Positions 48,907-58,546 of a stretch of DNA of 64,000 nucleotides are shown here, piece by piece. This stretch comes from Sulfurimonas sp. (lineage in GTDB: Bacteria; Campylobacterota; Campylobacteria; Campylobacterales; Sulfurimonadaceae), in NCBI GenBank assembly GCA_021732045.1, contig JAKFWK010000003.1:124001-188000 (forward strand), in the 5' to 3' direction. The notes beneath the pieces were generated by a model, which saw nothing but the letters and a program-made list of their open reading frames with translations, had not been told where the DNA came from and searched no databases. The position numbers were made by a program, and so were the translations under genes. Positions within the stretch are counted from its first letter, which is position 1. Every line of letters starts with the position of its first letter.

Positions 48907-49674
48907 TTACAGTTCTAAGCAATCGGAAATGGAGTACAAACCACTCTCTTTGTTGGCTAGCCACTGCGCAGCTCTGATGGCGCCTTTGCTAAAAGTGTTT
49001 CTTGAAGTTGCTGTGTGATTTAGCTCTATAAACTCGCCATCATTATAGAAGCCAACAGTATGTCGTCCAACGATATCGCCACCACGAAGAGCCATTACGG
49101 CGATTTCATCTCTGCTTCTTTCTCCAATATTACCATCTCTGCCACTAACTCTTACTTTGTTTAAATCCAAGTCACGACCTTTTGCGGCAGATTCGGCTAG
49201 CGTTAGAGCTGTTCCGCTCGGAGCATCTTTTTTGTGCTTATGATGCATCTCAACTATCTCGATATCAAATCCATTAAGTGCGCTTGATGCTTGATAAACT
49301 AGTTTGTTTAAAAGTGCAACTCCTAAAGACATATTTGTAGCATAAAGAACAGGCATATTCTCACTTGCTTGTTTTAAAAGATTTAGTTGATGAGTATTGA
49401 GCCCAGTTGTCCCAATCACTAGCGGTTTTGGTGTATCGATTGTAGCTTCTAGTAAAACTTCACAAGCCTCAGGAAGAGAGAAATCTATAACAATATCACA
49501 ACCATTTAAAAATGATTTAATCTCTGTTGTAACTAAAACTGACGGGTCAATTGAAAAATCTAGAGAACTCCTTACATATACAGAACTAAGGCTAATATTC
49601 TCACTCTTTTTCAAATCATCAACTAGCAATCTTCCAACTCTTCCATTTACACCAAAAACACCAACTCTTACCAT
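48907..49674 (-). CDS. dapB: 4-hydroxy-tetrahydrodipicolinate reductase
   Basis: NAD(P)H-dependent step of lysine and diaminopimelate synthesis. The 255-residue protein has the nucleotide loop GVFGVNGRVGRLL and the substrate signature EMHHKHKKDAPSGTA near residue 150. ATG 49674 follows GGGGG. It lies 12 bp after trxB on the same strand, so the two are probably cotranscribed. Confidence 0.95.
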   Translation of the reverse strand: MVRVGVFGVNGRVGRLLVDDLKKSENISLSSVYVRSSLDFSIDPSVLVTTEIKSFLNGCDIVIDFSLPEACEVLLEATIDTPKPLVIGTTGLNTHQLNLLKQASENMPVLYATNMSLGVALLNKLVYQASSALNGFDIEIVEMHHKHKKDAPSGTALTLAESAAKGRDLDLNKVRVSGRDGNIGERSRDEIAVMALRGGDIVGRHTVGFYNDGEFIELNHTATSRNTFSKGAIRAAQWLANKESGLYSISDCLEL

Positions 49675-49686
49675 ATACTCCCCCTT

Positions 49687-50631
49687 TTAATGATTTAATA
49701 ACTCATCCACATATGAAATTGCCCCAAGTGCAGCAATTGCTCCATCCCCAGCAGCACAAACTACTTGCTTTGGAGCAGAGAGACGGATATCTCCAGCTGC
49801 AAAAAGCCCATGAGTTGTTGTTTTCATAGTTATATCGACTATAACTTCGCCTTTTTCGTTCATGTCACATAAGAAGTTGCCATCTTCTTGACGAAGAATT
49901 CTGTTGTTTACATTGTTTCCTACAAAAACAAAAACACCAGGCGCTTTAATGTCCCTGATTTCTCCACTACTATCTTTTACTAGAATCCCAGTAACTCCCA
50001 TATTATCGCCATATACCTCTTGTGGTATAGAATTTAAAACAAGTTCAATATTTTGAGTTTTTTTTACTCTTGCAACTGTATTTGGAGCTGAGCGAAAAGA
50101 GTCTTTTCTATGAACTAAATAAACTTTTGAGCATATTTTAGCCAGATAAAGCGCTTCTTCCAAGGCTGTGTCTCCACCACCGACAACAACAACCTCTTTT
50201 CCTTTGTAGAAAAAACCGTCGCATGTCGCACAGCTACTTACACCTTTTCCAAAAAGTTCATTCTCTCCTTTAAACCCAGCATGTTTTGGTGAGGAGCCAG
50301 TACAAACTATAACGCTATAAGCTTCTACTACTGTACCATCTTCTTTGTGAATTTTAAAAATATCACCATCTTTGCTAACTCTTTTTATCTCAACCATATC
50401 ATGTTTTAGACCAAATTTTTGACACTGTGCAGGCCATGGAATCATAAGATCCATTCCACTAATCTCGCCAGTAACTCCAGGATAATTCTCAATCTCACTA
50501 CTAGAAGTTATCTGCCCACCAGGCATACCTTTTTCAAACATCACAACATTGTCTAAACCACCACGGGTTGCGTATAATCCAGCGGTGAGTCCAGCCGGAC
50601 CACCACCAATAATTGCGCAATCTAAAATCAT
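49687..50631 (-). CDS. trxB: Thioredoxin reductase
   Basis: Reduces thioredoxin with NADPH. The 314-residue flavoprotein has the FAD motif [17 protein letters not shown], the redox pair CATC in [13 protein letters not shown] (about residue 133), the NADPH motif [15 protein letters not shown] and the C-terminal FAD site [10 protein letters not shown]. It is followed by dapB and preceded, 226 bp upstream on the same strand, by trxA. Confidence 0.95.
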   Translation of the reverse strand: MILDCAIIGGGPAGLTAGLYATRGGLDNVVMFEKGMPGGQITSSSEIENYPGVTGEISGMDLMIPWPAQCQKFGLKHDMVEIKRVSKDGDIFKIHKEDGTVVEAYSVIVCTGSSPKHAGFKGENELFGKGVSSCATCDGFFYKGKEVVVVGGGDTALEEALYLAKICSKVYLVHRKDSFRSAPNTVARVKKTQNIELVLNSIPQEVYGDNMGVTGILVKDSSGEIRDIKAPGVFVFVGNNVNNRILRQEDGNFLCDMNEKGEVIVDITMKTTTHGLFAAGDIRLSAPKQVVCAAGDGAIAALGAISYVDELLNH

Positions 50632-50816
50632 ATAAATACCCTCACTATAATTTAATAATTTATCTAAATTCTCTAATTTTGTATAGTACTATCTTGTTTA
50701 TAAAGGTACTCTTTTGTTTTATCTGTAAAAAAAATAGATAGTGATTTATCAATAAAATCAGTTTAAAAAGTTATAAAAAAGTGATTATAAAGAGAAAAAT
50801 AGGAGGATAAGAGAAT

Positions 50817-50847
50817 AACCAAAAAGGAGTATTATCTCTTTTTGGTT
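50817..50847 (-). terminator. Hairpin downstream of trxA
   Basis: AACCAAAAAG pairs perfectly with CTTTTTGGTT around an 11-base loop, 10 bases after the trxA stop. It separates trxA from trxB-dapB, which probably have their own promoter in the remaining ~180 bp of AT-rich gap. Confidence 0.65.
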
Positions 50848-50857
50848 AATTTTAAAT

Positions 50858-51178
50858 TTATGCTAAAAGAGCGTTGATTTTTTCAGCTAAAGCAGCTTTT
50901 GATTGTGCTCCAACGATTTGATCTACCATTTTACCATCTTTGAAAAACATGATTGTAGGAATTGAACGGATACCAAATTTAACAGAGATATCTTGCTCTT
51001 CGTCAGTGTTTACCTTGCAGATTTTTGCTTTACCATCAAAATCTGCCGCTAACTCTTCAATAACTGGAGCAATCATACGACAAGGTCCACACCATGGTGC
51101 CCAAAAATCAACTAAAGATACACCTTTGTTTAGAGTTTCTTCAAAGTTTGATGCAGTTAATTCTATGTATTTAGCCAT
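50858..51178 (-). CDS. trxA: Thioredoxin
   Basis: General cytoplasmic disulfide reductase of 106 residues. The classic active site WCGPC is in FWAPWCGPCRM near residue 30, with the cis-Pro in IRSIPTIMFF near 75. Electrons come from trxB just downstream. Confidence 0.97.
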   Translation of the reverse strand: MAKYIELTASNFEETLNKGVSLVDFWAPWCGPCRMIAPVIEELAADFDGKAKICKVNTDEEQDISVKFGIRSIPTIMFFKDGKMVDQIVGAQSKAALAEKINALLA

Positions 51179-51264
51179 CGTTTTTCCTTGTTATATTTAA
51201 TTTTGGAGCATTATACAAATCTAACTCTTTAAAATTGCTTTATGGAGATTGGTAGAAAAATAAT

Positions 51265-52044
51265 CTAAAAATCTATGAAATATTTTACTCTTTTACGATA
51301 ATAAACACACTCCGTATATCCAACTTCTCTCGCCATTTTCATGGCTTCATCATTAAACAGCCCTACTTGTTCAGGCTTGTGTGCATCTGAGGCAAATGTT
51401 ATCGGGATTCCTAATTTGTATACTTCTTTTAACAGAGAGATTGATGGATATGCCTGTGCAATTGGTTTTCTAAATCCTGCAATATTTAGCTCAAGCGTCA
51501 TATTGGCTTTTTTGATTGCAAGAAGTGCTTCATGCGCTAAAGATTCTATATTTTTGTTTGGCAGGAATTTGAATATTTTTATCAAATCAAGATGTCCAAC
51601 TATGTCAAAAAGTCCACTCTCTGCCATCTCTTTAATGGCATCAAAATATTTTTGCCATATTTCATCTATATCTTGATTTTCGTAGTTACCTATAAATTCA
51701 GGATTATCAAACCCCCACTCATCTATAAAGTGAACAGAGCCAATTAGATAATCAACATTAGCATTTAAAACTCTCTCGTCCATGTAGCCCTTTAGATAGT
51801 CAACTTCATATCCGAGCAGAATTTCTATCTTATCTTTATATCTCTCTTTGGCCTCCAACACGCTATTTTCATAGCCTTCCATCTGCTTGAAATCCATTCT
51901 ATATTTATGGTCAAAATTCATAGGTGCATGATCAGAAAAACCAAAATATTTAGTGCCACACTCTATGGCTTTTTCAATGAATTCGCTGATTTCGCCCTCC
52001 GCATGATTGCATAGCGGAGTGTGGTTGTGTAAATCTACTAACAT
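51265..52044 (-). CDS. PHP-family histidinol-phosphatase
   Basis: Probably removes phosphate from histidinol phosphate. The 259-residue protein begins with the PHP metal motif DLHNHTPLCNHAEG, followed by GFSDHAPMN, LLGYEVDYL, GSVHFID, GHLDLIK and FASDAHKP, each carrying ligands of the trinuclear metal site. HisK is the likeliest assignment, since the rest of the his pathway is present in part (hisIE at 44.6 kb). Other PHP phosphoesterases remain possible. Confidence 0.82.
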   Translation of the reverse strand: MLVDLHNHTPLCNHAEGEISEFIEKAIECGTKYFGFSDHAPMNFDHKYRMDFKQMEGYENSVLEAKERYKDKIEILLGYEVDYLKGYMDERVLNANVDYLIGSVHFIDEWGFDNPEFIGNYENQDIDEIWQKYFDAIKEMAESGLFDIVGHLDLIKIFKFLPNKNIESLAHEALLAIKKANMTLELNIAGFRKPIAQAYPSISLLKEVYKLGIPITFASDAHKPEQVGLFNDEAMKMAREVGYTECVYYRKRVKYFIDF

Positions 52045-52108
52045 TTATAAGCCTTATAGGATTTTATGATATTATAATGTTAAAAATTAAATTTGACTAG
52101 GACTTGTT

Positions 52109-52804
52109 ATGACTCAAGAAGAATTGGATGCTTTAATGAGCGAAGATGTAGAAGATTTAGATAATTTAGACGACTCATCGGATGAAGAGATTGGTGGTAT
52201 CCTTGAAGAAGAGCATTTAAAAGAGGATGATGAGGGGAAACCTTTTGGTTACAGTAAAGAAACCGCGCATCATTGGCCACTGCCAGCAACAGATGAAAAT
52301 AAGATGGTTCATCAGCTTGATGATGTAACAAAAGAGAGTGAAGAAAAAGCTACTGAAATTTTTGACATTATAGAAGCAGTTAGTAATGATTTAATGGAAA
52401 AAGAGTCAAACGCTAAAAATATACTTGAGGTTTTATCTAGTAATATCAAGTTGTTTACAACCCTTAATGCAAAATTTCCAGATGTAGAAGCTTTTAAAAC
52501 AGGACTTGAGACAAATAAAAATGCTTTGAATGATGCCAATGAGGTTGCTGATATGCTTCAAAACAATGGCGACTCCATGATGAGCGTTATGGATATTATG
52601 CAGTATCAAGATATTCATCGTCAAAAGATAGAGCGCGTTATAAATGTTATGCGTGCACTCTCGAAATATATGAATACACTTTTTGAGGGCAGAATTTCTG
52701 ATGAAAAAAGAGTCTCTTCAGCGCAACATATAGCTGGGGATACTCACAATGATTTAGCTTCCGATGATGATATAGAGGCACTTTTAGCGCAGTTTGGAAA
52801 ATAA
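52109..52804 (+). CDS. cheZ: CheZ-type chemotaxis phosphatase
   Basis: Dephosphorylates CheY-P. The 231-residue protein has a long four-helix region (about 65-200), the catalytic DxxxQ as Asp168 and Gln172 in YQDIHRQKIERV, and a C-terminal helix ending DDDIEALLAQFGK like the CheY-binding tail of enteric CheZ. It begins MTQEELDALMSEDVED, which resembles the CheY-binding N-terminus of FliM, followed by a very acidic linker (about 12-45). The stop overlaps the start of the U32 gene. Remote CheZ homologues of this sort are known in Campylobacterota. Confidence 0.82.
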   Translation: MTQEELDALMSEDVEDLDNLDDSSDEEIGGILEEEHLKEDDEGKPFGYSKETAHHWPLPATDENKMVHQLDDVTKESEEKATEIFDIIEAVSNDLMEKESNAKNILEVLSSNIKLFTTLNAKFPDVEAFKTGLETNKNALNDANEVADMLQNNGDSMMSVMDIMQYQDIHRQKIERVINVMRALSKYMNTLFEGRISDEKRVSSAQHIAGDTHNDLASDDDIEALLAQFGK

Positions 52805-54096
52805 TGCAAAAAGCAGAACTTTTATCCCCGGCTGGGACTTTAGAAAAGCTTAAAATTGCAATAGACTTTGGAGCAGACGCTGTTTACGGCGGTGTTAGTC
52901 ACTTCTCTTTGCGTATTCGTTCTGGAAAAGAGTTTAGTATGGAAGAGTTTGCTGAGGGTATTGAGTATGCTCATGCTAGAGGCAAAAAAGTTTATGCGAC
53001 TATAAACGGATTTCCTTTTAACTCTCAACTTAATCTTCTAAAGAAACATATTTTAGCGATGGCTGAGTTGAAACCAGATGCTTTTATAGTTGCGACTCCG
53101 GGCGTGTTAAAGTTGGCTCATGAATTGGCTCCGCAAATCCCGTTACACCTATCGACTCAAGCAAATGTTATGAATGTTTTAGATGCACAAATCTATTATG
53201 AAATGGGCGCTACTCGTATAATTACAGCCAGAGAGATTGCACTTAGAGATTTAGTTGAGATAAAAAAAGCACTCCCAAAACTTGAACTTGAAGTCTTTGT
53301 TCACGGTTCAATGTGTTTTGCTTATAGTGGCAGATGCCTTATCTCTACTCTGCAAAGCGGACGCGTTCCAAATCGCGGAAGTTGCGCAAATGATTGCAGA
53401 TTTCCTTATGAGATTTTTGCAGCAAATCCAGAAACAGGAACACTTTTTAGACTTGAAGAGGATGAGGGAGTTGGTACTTACATCATGAACTCAAAAGATT
53501 TGAATCTTGCTTCGCATATAAAAGAAATTTTAGATAGTGGAGCCGTTGATTCTCTAAAAGTAGAGGGGCGGACAAAAACGGCTTATTATGCTGCTGTAAC
53601 TGCAAAAGCTTATAGAATGGCGATCGATGACTATTATGAGGGAACTTATGATGTGAACAAGTATCAGTATGAGCTAGAATCTCTTCAAAATCGTGGTTAC
53701 ACAGATGCTTATCTTATCTCAAGACCGTTCGAGAAGCATGATACTCAAAGTCTGGATTTTACGATGCAGCTTGGAACGCATCAGGTTAGTGGACAAGTAG
53801 AAGAGGACGGTTTATACTTCTTATGCAAATATAAAACTCTGCCAAATGATGAGCTAGAGATTGTTGCACCGCTTAACTCCAAGATAGAATTTGTGGACAA
53901 TGAGATAGGCTCAACGTATGAGAGAGACGGCAGACTGTATCTGAAGTTGAAACAACTTTTAGCACAAAATAGAAAAGTGTGGGATGAGGTTCATAGTGGC
54001 AATGTAAATCCTATTGCTCTGCCAACAAAAATGCCCCCATACACTTTTTTTAGGATACCAGCACATGACGATATGGGAACTTATCCTAAAAAATAG
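52804..54096 (+). CDS. Peptidase U32-family protein, TrhP/YegQ-like
   Basis: A 430-residue U32 protein with ELLSPAGTLEKLKIAIDFGADAVY at the start and the family signature EVFVHGSMCFAYSGRC (about residue 165), with further Cys in SCANDCRFPYEI. Relatives take part in tRNA wobble uridine hydroxylation together with prephenate, rather than in collagen breakdown as first named. It overlaps the cheZ stop by one base; a functional link is not expected. Confidence 0.87.
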   Translation: MQKAELLSPAGTLEKLKIAIDFGADAVYGGVSHFSLRIRSGKEFSMEEFAEGIEYAHARGKKVYATINGFPFNSQLNLLKKHILAMAELKPDAFIVATPGVLKLAHELAPQIPLHLSTQANVMNVLDAQIYYEMGATRIITAREIALRDLVEIKKALPKLELEVFVHGSMCFAYSGRCLISTLQSGRVPNRGSCANDCRFPYEIFAANPETGTLFRLEEDEGVGTYIMNSKDLNLASHIKEILDSGAVDSLKVEGRTKTAYYAAVTAKAYRMAIDDYYEGTYDVNKYQYELESLQNRGYTDAYLISRPFEKHDTQSLDFTMQLGTHQVSGQVEEDGLYFLCKYKTLPNDELEIVAPLNSKIEFVDNEIGSTYERDGRLYLKLKQLLAQNRKVWDEVHSGNVNPIALPTKMPPYTFFRIPAHDDMGTYPKK

Positions 54097-54127
54097 TTAT
54101 AATTTAATTAAAAAAAAAGAGGTATAG

Positions 54128-54622
54128 ATGAAGTTTGTTTCAATTGTTATAGGAAGTAAAAGTGATTATGATGTTATGAAATCTTGCGCAGATACATTAG
54201 AGTCTTTTGGGGTTGAGTATGAGTTAATTATCTCATCAGCTCACCGCTCACCTGAGAGAACAAAAGAGTACATAGAAACAGCCGAGAAAAAAGGTGCTCA
54301 AGTCTTTATAGCTGCTGCTGGTATGGCTGCACATTTGGCCGGTGTTTTATCTTCTAAAACTGTAAAGCCTATAATAGGGGTTCCAATGAGCGCATCAGCA
54401 CTTTCTGGGATAGACGCACTTCTCTCAACTGTTCAAATGCCAGCTGGAATGCCAGTTGCTACAGTGGCAATAGGAAAAGCAGGAGCTATTAACTCGGCAT
54501 ATTTAGCAATGCAAATAATGGCGCTTAATAATGAAGAGCTATCTGTAAAACTTAAAGAAGATAGAATCGCAAAAGCTAAAAAAGTTGAAATGGATTCGAT
54601 GGAGATTGAAACTATTCTTTAG
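54128..54622 (+). CDS. purE: N5-carboxyaminoimidazole ribonucleotide mutase
   Basis: Purine synthesis: converts N5-CAIR to CAIR. The 164-residue class I PurE has GSKSDYDVMKSCADTL at the start, ISSAHRSPERT (about residue 40) with the catalytic His, and GMAAHLAGVLSSKTVKPIIGVP. It is followed by the DUF3972 gene 16 bp on. purK is not in the window. Confidence 0.95.
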   Translation: MKFVSIVIGSKSDYDVMKSCADTLESFGVEYELIISSAHRSPERTKEYIETAEKKGAQVFIAAAGMAAHLAGVLSSKTVKPIIGVPMSASALSGIDALLSTVQMPAGMPVATVAIGKAGAINSAYLAMQIMALNNEELSVKLKEDRIAKAKKVEMDSMEIETIL

Positions 54623-54637
54623 AACAAAGGAACGCAG

Positions 54638-55108
54638 ATGAAGTGGATGAGTGATGATGAGTATATGGAGCTTACGGGTTTGGATGCTTTTGCACTAGAA
54701 GAGTTGGTAGAGAGAGGCAAACTTACCACTAAAATGGAAGATGGCATCAGATATATAGACCCATCAAAAGGCACGCAAGAGGTTGTTCCGGCACAACTTA
54801 AAGCTCTCTCTCTTGGCGGCTCTTCGGAGATGCTGGTTCAGCCAAACTTTGTTGAGAAAACAATTGGCACCATCATTAATCTTCATGAAAAAGTTCTTGA
54901 TGCAAAAGATGAGACACTTCAGGCAGTTAGGATAGAAAACACTTTTTTAAGAGAGGCGCTTGCTTCTCTTCAAGAGCTTTATGACGAAGATAGAAATACC
55001 ATAGCAACACTTACGCAACAGCTAAAGCTATCTCAGCAGGAAGTTGAGTTTATGCGAAGAAAGTATAAGCTTATGTGGAACAAAGCGATAGAAGAACATA
55101 CTAATTAA
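54638..55108 (+). CDS. DUF3972 protein
   Basis: A 156-residue predicted cytoplasmic protein. The N-terminus (1-50) resembles a helix-turn-helix or winged-helix element (MSDDEYMELTGLDAFALEEL), followed by a long coiled coil (about 85-150). DUF3972 is largely confined to Campylobacterota; function unknown. The stop overlaps the next start by one base (TAATG). Confidence 0.7.
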   Translation: MKWMSDDEYMELTGLDAFALEELVERGKLTTKMEDGIRYIDPSKGTQEVVPAQLKALSLGGSSEMLVQPNFVEKTIGTIINLHEKVLDAKDETLQAVRIENTFLREALASLQELYDEDRNTIATLTQQLKLSQQEVEFMRRKYKLMWNKAIEEHTN

Positions 55109-55965
55109 TGCTTATTGACAAAGAGTGTGTGGGTTGCATAATCAACCAAAGTGTAAAAGTTGCAAATGCCATAAATGCTTCAAAATCCTTGTCAGATGAG
55201 CTAACTTCAACAGTAGAACTCATGAGCAAAGAGTTCTCACATGAGAGTTCCCCTCCTGAAATCGCATCTTATGTTTATGAAAAAATGGCACAAATTGCTA
55301 ACAAAATAGACCTGTATGATGAACTGAAAGAATCATCAACTAAAAAAGCTCTCTCTTTCACTCCAATCCTAAAAGAAAAACTCTCAAATTCGCAAAACAG
55401 ACTCCTCACAGCCACAAAAATGGCAGTTGCCGGTAATGTAATAGACTTGGCCGCAGCTGTGGAGTTTGACTTAGAAGAGGAACTTGAGAAGATATTTCAC
55501 ACAGAGTTTGCGGATAGTAATTTTGATATATTTGAAGAAAAGTTACAAAACGCAAAAACAGTTTTAGTTATTGGTGATAATGTTGGAGAGCATATTTTTG
55601 ACTATATGTTTGTTGAGGAGCTAAAAAAACTTTACCCAAAAGCACATTTTTCATACATGGTACGAGGTTGCCCAATCATAAATGATGTTACCATGAAAGA
55701 AGCTAAAGAGGCTGGGTTTGACAAACTTTGTGAACTCGTGGATAGTGGAGTTAATACGCCGGGTTTTACTTACGACAGAGCAAATAAGCACTCAAGAGAG
55801 CTTTTTGATAGTGTGGATTTGATTATCAGCAAAGGTATGGGAAACTATGAGTGCATGAGTCCATCGCACAGAAAAAACATCTGTTTTTTGCTAAAAGTAA
55901 AATGTAGTGTCGTCGCCAACTCTCTAAAAAAAAAGATTGGCGATATAGTATGTAAATTAGTCTAG
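55108..55965 (+). CDS. DUF89 (ARMT1-like) metal-dependent phosphatase
   Basis: A 285-residue protein opening with CVGCIINQSVKVANAI, the CxxC of the short bacterial DUF89 group. VIGDNVGEHIFDYMFVEEL carries the metal-binding Asp-Asn pair, and LIISKGMGNYECMS the GMGN loop. DUF89 enzymes hydrolyse damaged sugar or metabolite phosphates. The substrate here is unknown. The gene is convergent with the AhpD-like gene. Confidence 0.82.
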   Translation: MLIDKECVGCIINQSVKVANAINASKSLSDELTSTVELMSKEFSHESSPPEIASYVYEKMAQIANKIDLYDELKESSTKKALSFTPILKEKLSNSQNRLLTATKMAVAGNVIDLAAAVEFDLEEELEKIFHTEFADSNFDIFEEKLQNAKTVLVIGDNVGEHIFDYMFVEELKKLYPKAHFSYMVRGCPIINDVTMKEAKEAGFDKLCELVDSGVNTPGFTYDRANKHSRELFDSVDLIISKGMGNYECMSPSHRKNICFLLKVKCSVVANSLKKKIGDIVCKLV

Positions 55966-55966
55966 C

Positions 55967-56497
55967 CTAAGCGCCTAGTCCGAAAACATTCGAGAGTGTG
56001 TTTATATAGTTAAAGTATCCAGTAATCGCAACTGCTTCAATGATTTGCACATCGCTATAACCTAAGGCTTTGATAGTGTCGATATCTTCTTTTAATATCT
56101 TGTAGTTATCTTTTTGAGCAGCTCTTAGACAGAAATTTAGTAGAGCTTTTTCTTTTGCGTCGGTATCTATTGCATCAACACCCTCTAAGATTTTCTCAAT
56201 CTTTTCATCAGAGAGACCGAGCATTTTCGCGATGCTTTTGTGGACATCTACACACATTTTGCATCCATTTTCTTTTGAAACTAGAAGCGCGATAGCCTCT
56301 TTTGTGTCATAAGAGAGTGTAGTTTCATCAAGAAGATATTTTTGAATCATTACATCCGTTGCAAAATAGATTTTTTCATCTACTGCTAAAAGTTTAAATA
56401 TATCGCCGAGTTTTCCTGTTTTTTCTAAAATAGGACGCGCTTTTTCTTGAATAGCCGGAGTCATATCTTCAAATTCTGGTAGTTTTATATGTGCCAT
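55967..56497 (-). CDS. Carboxymuconolactone decarboxylase/AhpD-family protein
   Basis: A 176-residue helical protein with the redox motif CxxC in NGCKMCVDVHKSIAKMLG (about residue 75), including the proton-relay His of AhpD-type alkylhydroperoxidases. It probably has peroxidase or disulfide reductase activity. It stands alone, convergent with the DUF89 gene (1 bp apart) and divergent from glyQ. Confidence 0.82.
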   Translation of the reverse strand: MAHIKLPEFEDMTPAIQEKARPILEKTGKLGDIFKLLAVDEKIYFATDVMIQKYLLDETTLSYDTKEAIALLVSKENGCKMCVDVHKSIAKMLGLSDEKIEKILEGVDAIDTDAKEKALLNFCLRAAQKDNYKILKEDIDTIKALGYSDVQIIEAVAITGYFNYINTLSNVFGLGA

Positions 56498-56602
56498 TTT
56501 TTCCCTTTGGTTTTTTTGTATTATACGAAGTGATTCTTATTATTGTCTAAAAGGATAAAGTTTTGCTTTGATATAATCTCATAATTTTTAAAAGAGGCAA
56601 AT

Positions 56603-57484
56603 ATGATAACTTTCAGCGAAATGTTACTAAAACTACAAGAATTTTGGATGAAGCAGGGGTGTAATATTGTTCAGCCTTACGACATCCCAGCAGGAGCAGG
56701 AACCTTTCATCCAGCTACATTTCTTCGTTCACTAGATTCTACTCCATGGTCGGTGGCTTATGTTGCGCCGTCTCGCAGACCAACTGATGGAAGATATGGC
56801 GAAAATCCAAATCGTCTGGGAAGTTACTACCAATTTCAGGCACTTATAAAACCTTCCCCTGACAACATCCAAGAACTCTATCTCAAATCTTTAGAATTTT
56901 TAGGGCTAGATGTAAGCAAGCATGACATCCGCTTTGTAGAAGATAACTGGGAGTCACCAACGCTTGGAGCATGGGGACTTGGCTGGGAAGTTTGGCTAAA
57001 TGGTATGGAAGTGACACAATTTACATACTTCCAACAAGTCGGCGGAATTGAGTGTAATCCTGTAGCAGTTGAGATAACCTACGGAACAGAGAGACTCGCG
57101 ATGTACCTGCAAGGCGTGGACACTGTGTTTGATATAGTTTGGGGTGAGAATGAGCATGGAAAAACTCTATACCGCGATGTTCACAAAGAGAGCGAAATAG
57201 AGTTTTCAAAATATAACTTTGAAGTAGCAGATACCGCTATGCTTTTCGCGGAGTTTAACGCTAAAAGTGCCGAATGTCTAAAAACACTTGAAATGGGACT
57301 CCCGCTTCCTGCATACGATTTATGTATGATGGCAGCAAGCACTTTTAATGTATTAGACGCCAGAAAAGCTATCAGTCAAACAGAGAGACAAAACTATATC
57401 CTAAAAATCCGCGAACTCTCAAAAGGGTGCGCGGAGCTATATAAAGCTCAGGAAGAGGATAGAAATAAGAGAGTTAAGGGTTAA
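56603..57484 (+). CDS. glyQ: Glycyl-tRNA synthetase alpha subunit
   Basis: Catalytic core subunit of the heterotetrameric glycyl-tRNA synthetase. The 293 residues include [36 protein letters not shown] (motif 2) and [22 protein letters not shown] (motif 3), all diagnostic. The beta subunit gene glyS does not follow; the DpnI-like gene does. Confidence 0.96.
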   Translation: MITFSEMLLKLQEFWMKQGCNIVQPYDIPAGAGTFHPATFLRSLDSTPWSVAYVAPSRRPTDGRYGENPNRLGSYYQFQALIKPSPDNIQELYLKSLEFLGLDVSKHDIRFVEDNWESPTLGAWGLGWEVWLNGMEVTQFTYFQQVGGIECNPVAVEITYGTERLAMYLQGVDTVFDIVWGENEHGKTLYRDVHKESEIEFSKYNFEVADTAMLFAEFNAKSAECLKTLEMGLPLPAYDLCMMAASTFNVLDARKAISQTERQNYILKIRELSKGCAELYKAQEEDRNKRVKG

Positions 57485-57514
57485 AAATAACCCTACTTCT
57501 TATCCAAAAATTTT

Positions 57515-58282
57515 ATGATGAATTTAAAAAAATATGTTGAGTTAAGCAGTGATTATAAAAGTAATTCACAAAAAACAAGAGTATTTACAGAACCATTTGT
57601 AGCAGAGAATTTTTATTGCCCATGTTGCGGAGCTAGTGTAATTGGTCGTAAGAATAATGATAAAGTTAGGGATTTTGATTGTAGTAAATGTAACGAAAAT
57701 TATGAACTAAAATCGAAACAAGGTAAAAGTTTAGGCAAAATAGTTCCTGACGGTGCCTATAATAGCATGTTAGAAAGAATTGAGAATAATAGTAATCCTA
57801 ATTTTTATTTTTTAAATTATGATAAAGAAAATTTTGATGTAATAAACTTTTGTGCTGTTCCAAATTACTTTTTTACACCGAATATAATTATTCCTAGAAA
57901 AAAAGGAATACCAAACCGCCCTAATTATATTATGTGCAATATAGATATATCAGGTATTCCAAACTCTGGTAAAATATTTTATATAAAAGATAAAAAAATA
58001 ATAGATAAGAGTAAAGTTCTTGAAGATTGGAATAAAACAAGCTTTTTAAAAGAGTCTCATAGTGTTAATTCAAAAGGGTGGATTTTAGATACTCTAAAGT
58101 GTATTGAAAAACTTGAAAAAACAGATTTTACATTAAATGATATGTATCAATTTGAAAAAGAGTTAAAATTAAAACACTCTCAAAATAATAATATTCAAGC
58201 AAAAATCAGACAGCAGCTTCAAATTTTAAGAGATAAAAATTATTTATCTTTCACAAACCGTGGGAATTATAAGCTAAAATGA
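57515..58282 (+). CDS. dpnI: DpnI-like methyl-directed restriction endonuclease
   Basis: Predicted to cut GATC only when the adenine is methylated. The 255-residue protein matches Streptococcus pneumoniae DpnI, as I recall it, along its whole length: YKSNSQKTRVFTEPFV at the start, two zinc CxxC pairs (Cys35/Cys38 and Cys56/Cys59), the PD-(D/E)xK residues Asp53, Glu64 and Lys66 in DFDCSKC and YELKSK, NPNFYFLNYDKENFDV, and the C-terminal winged helix with IRQQLQILRDKNYLSF. No methyltransferase is next to it, as expected for an enzyme that attacks methylated DNA. It is more AT-rich than its neighbours and sits between housekeeping genes, which suggests transfer. Second Met is an alternative start. 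Confidence 0.93.
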   Translation: MMNLKKYVELSSDYKSNSQKTRVFTEPFVAENFYCPCCGASVIGRKNNDKVRDFDCSKCNENYELKSKQGKSLGKIVPDGAYNSMLERIENNSNPNFYFLNYDKENFDVINFCAVPNYFFTPNIIIPRKKGIPNRPNYIMCNIDISGIPNSGKIFYIKDKKIIDKSKVLEDWNKTSFLKESHSVNSKGWILDTLKCIEKLEKTDFTLNDMYQFEKELKLKHSQNNNIQAKIRQQLQILRDKNYLSFTNRGNYKLK

Positions 58283-58291
58283 GAGTAAATA

Positions 58292-58546
58292 TTGAATAAA
58301 AATCTTACAATTAAAAAATATATATTTATTACTTTTGAGGGTTTTACATTCCAGCCTCATAGTGAATTAGATGTACCAGATATTGAGAACATGCAAGTTA
58401 TTGGATTTTCCCAAGGAATAGATACAAAAGAGGCTTTTAATACTTTGCTTCAACAGCAACAATATTTACAAAATACAACATTTAATGAAATAATAGCCAT
58501 GGAGCTTGTGGATGGTAAACAAGATGTTTTTACAATACAGCCATAA
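58292..58546 (+). CDS. Small unknown protein downstream of the DpnI-like gene
   Basis: An 84-residue frame starting with TTG 58292, 9 bp after the endonuclease stop, with GAGAG upstream as a possible ribosome site. It reads as a small alpha-beta protein (KKYIFITFEGFTFQP, later FNEIIAMELVDGKQDVF). I do not recognise the family. The pneumococcal DpnI locus also has a second small gene of unknown role (dpnD) after the nuclease, but I cannot claim homology. Codon use is AT-rich like the nuclease gene. Confidence 0.5.
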   Translation: MNKNLTIKKYIFITFEGFTFQPHSELDVPDIENMQVIGFSQGIDTKEAFNTLLQQQQYLQNTTFNEIIAMELVDGKQDVFTIQP

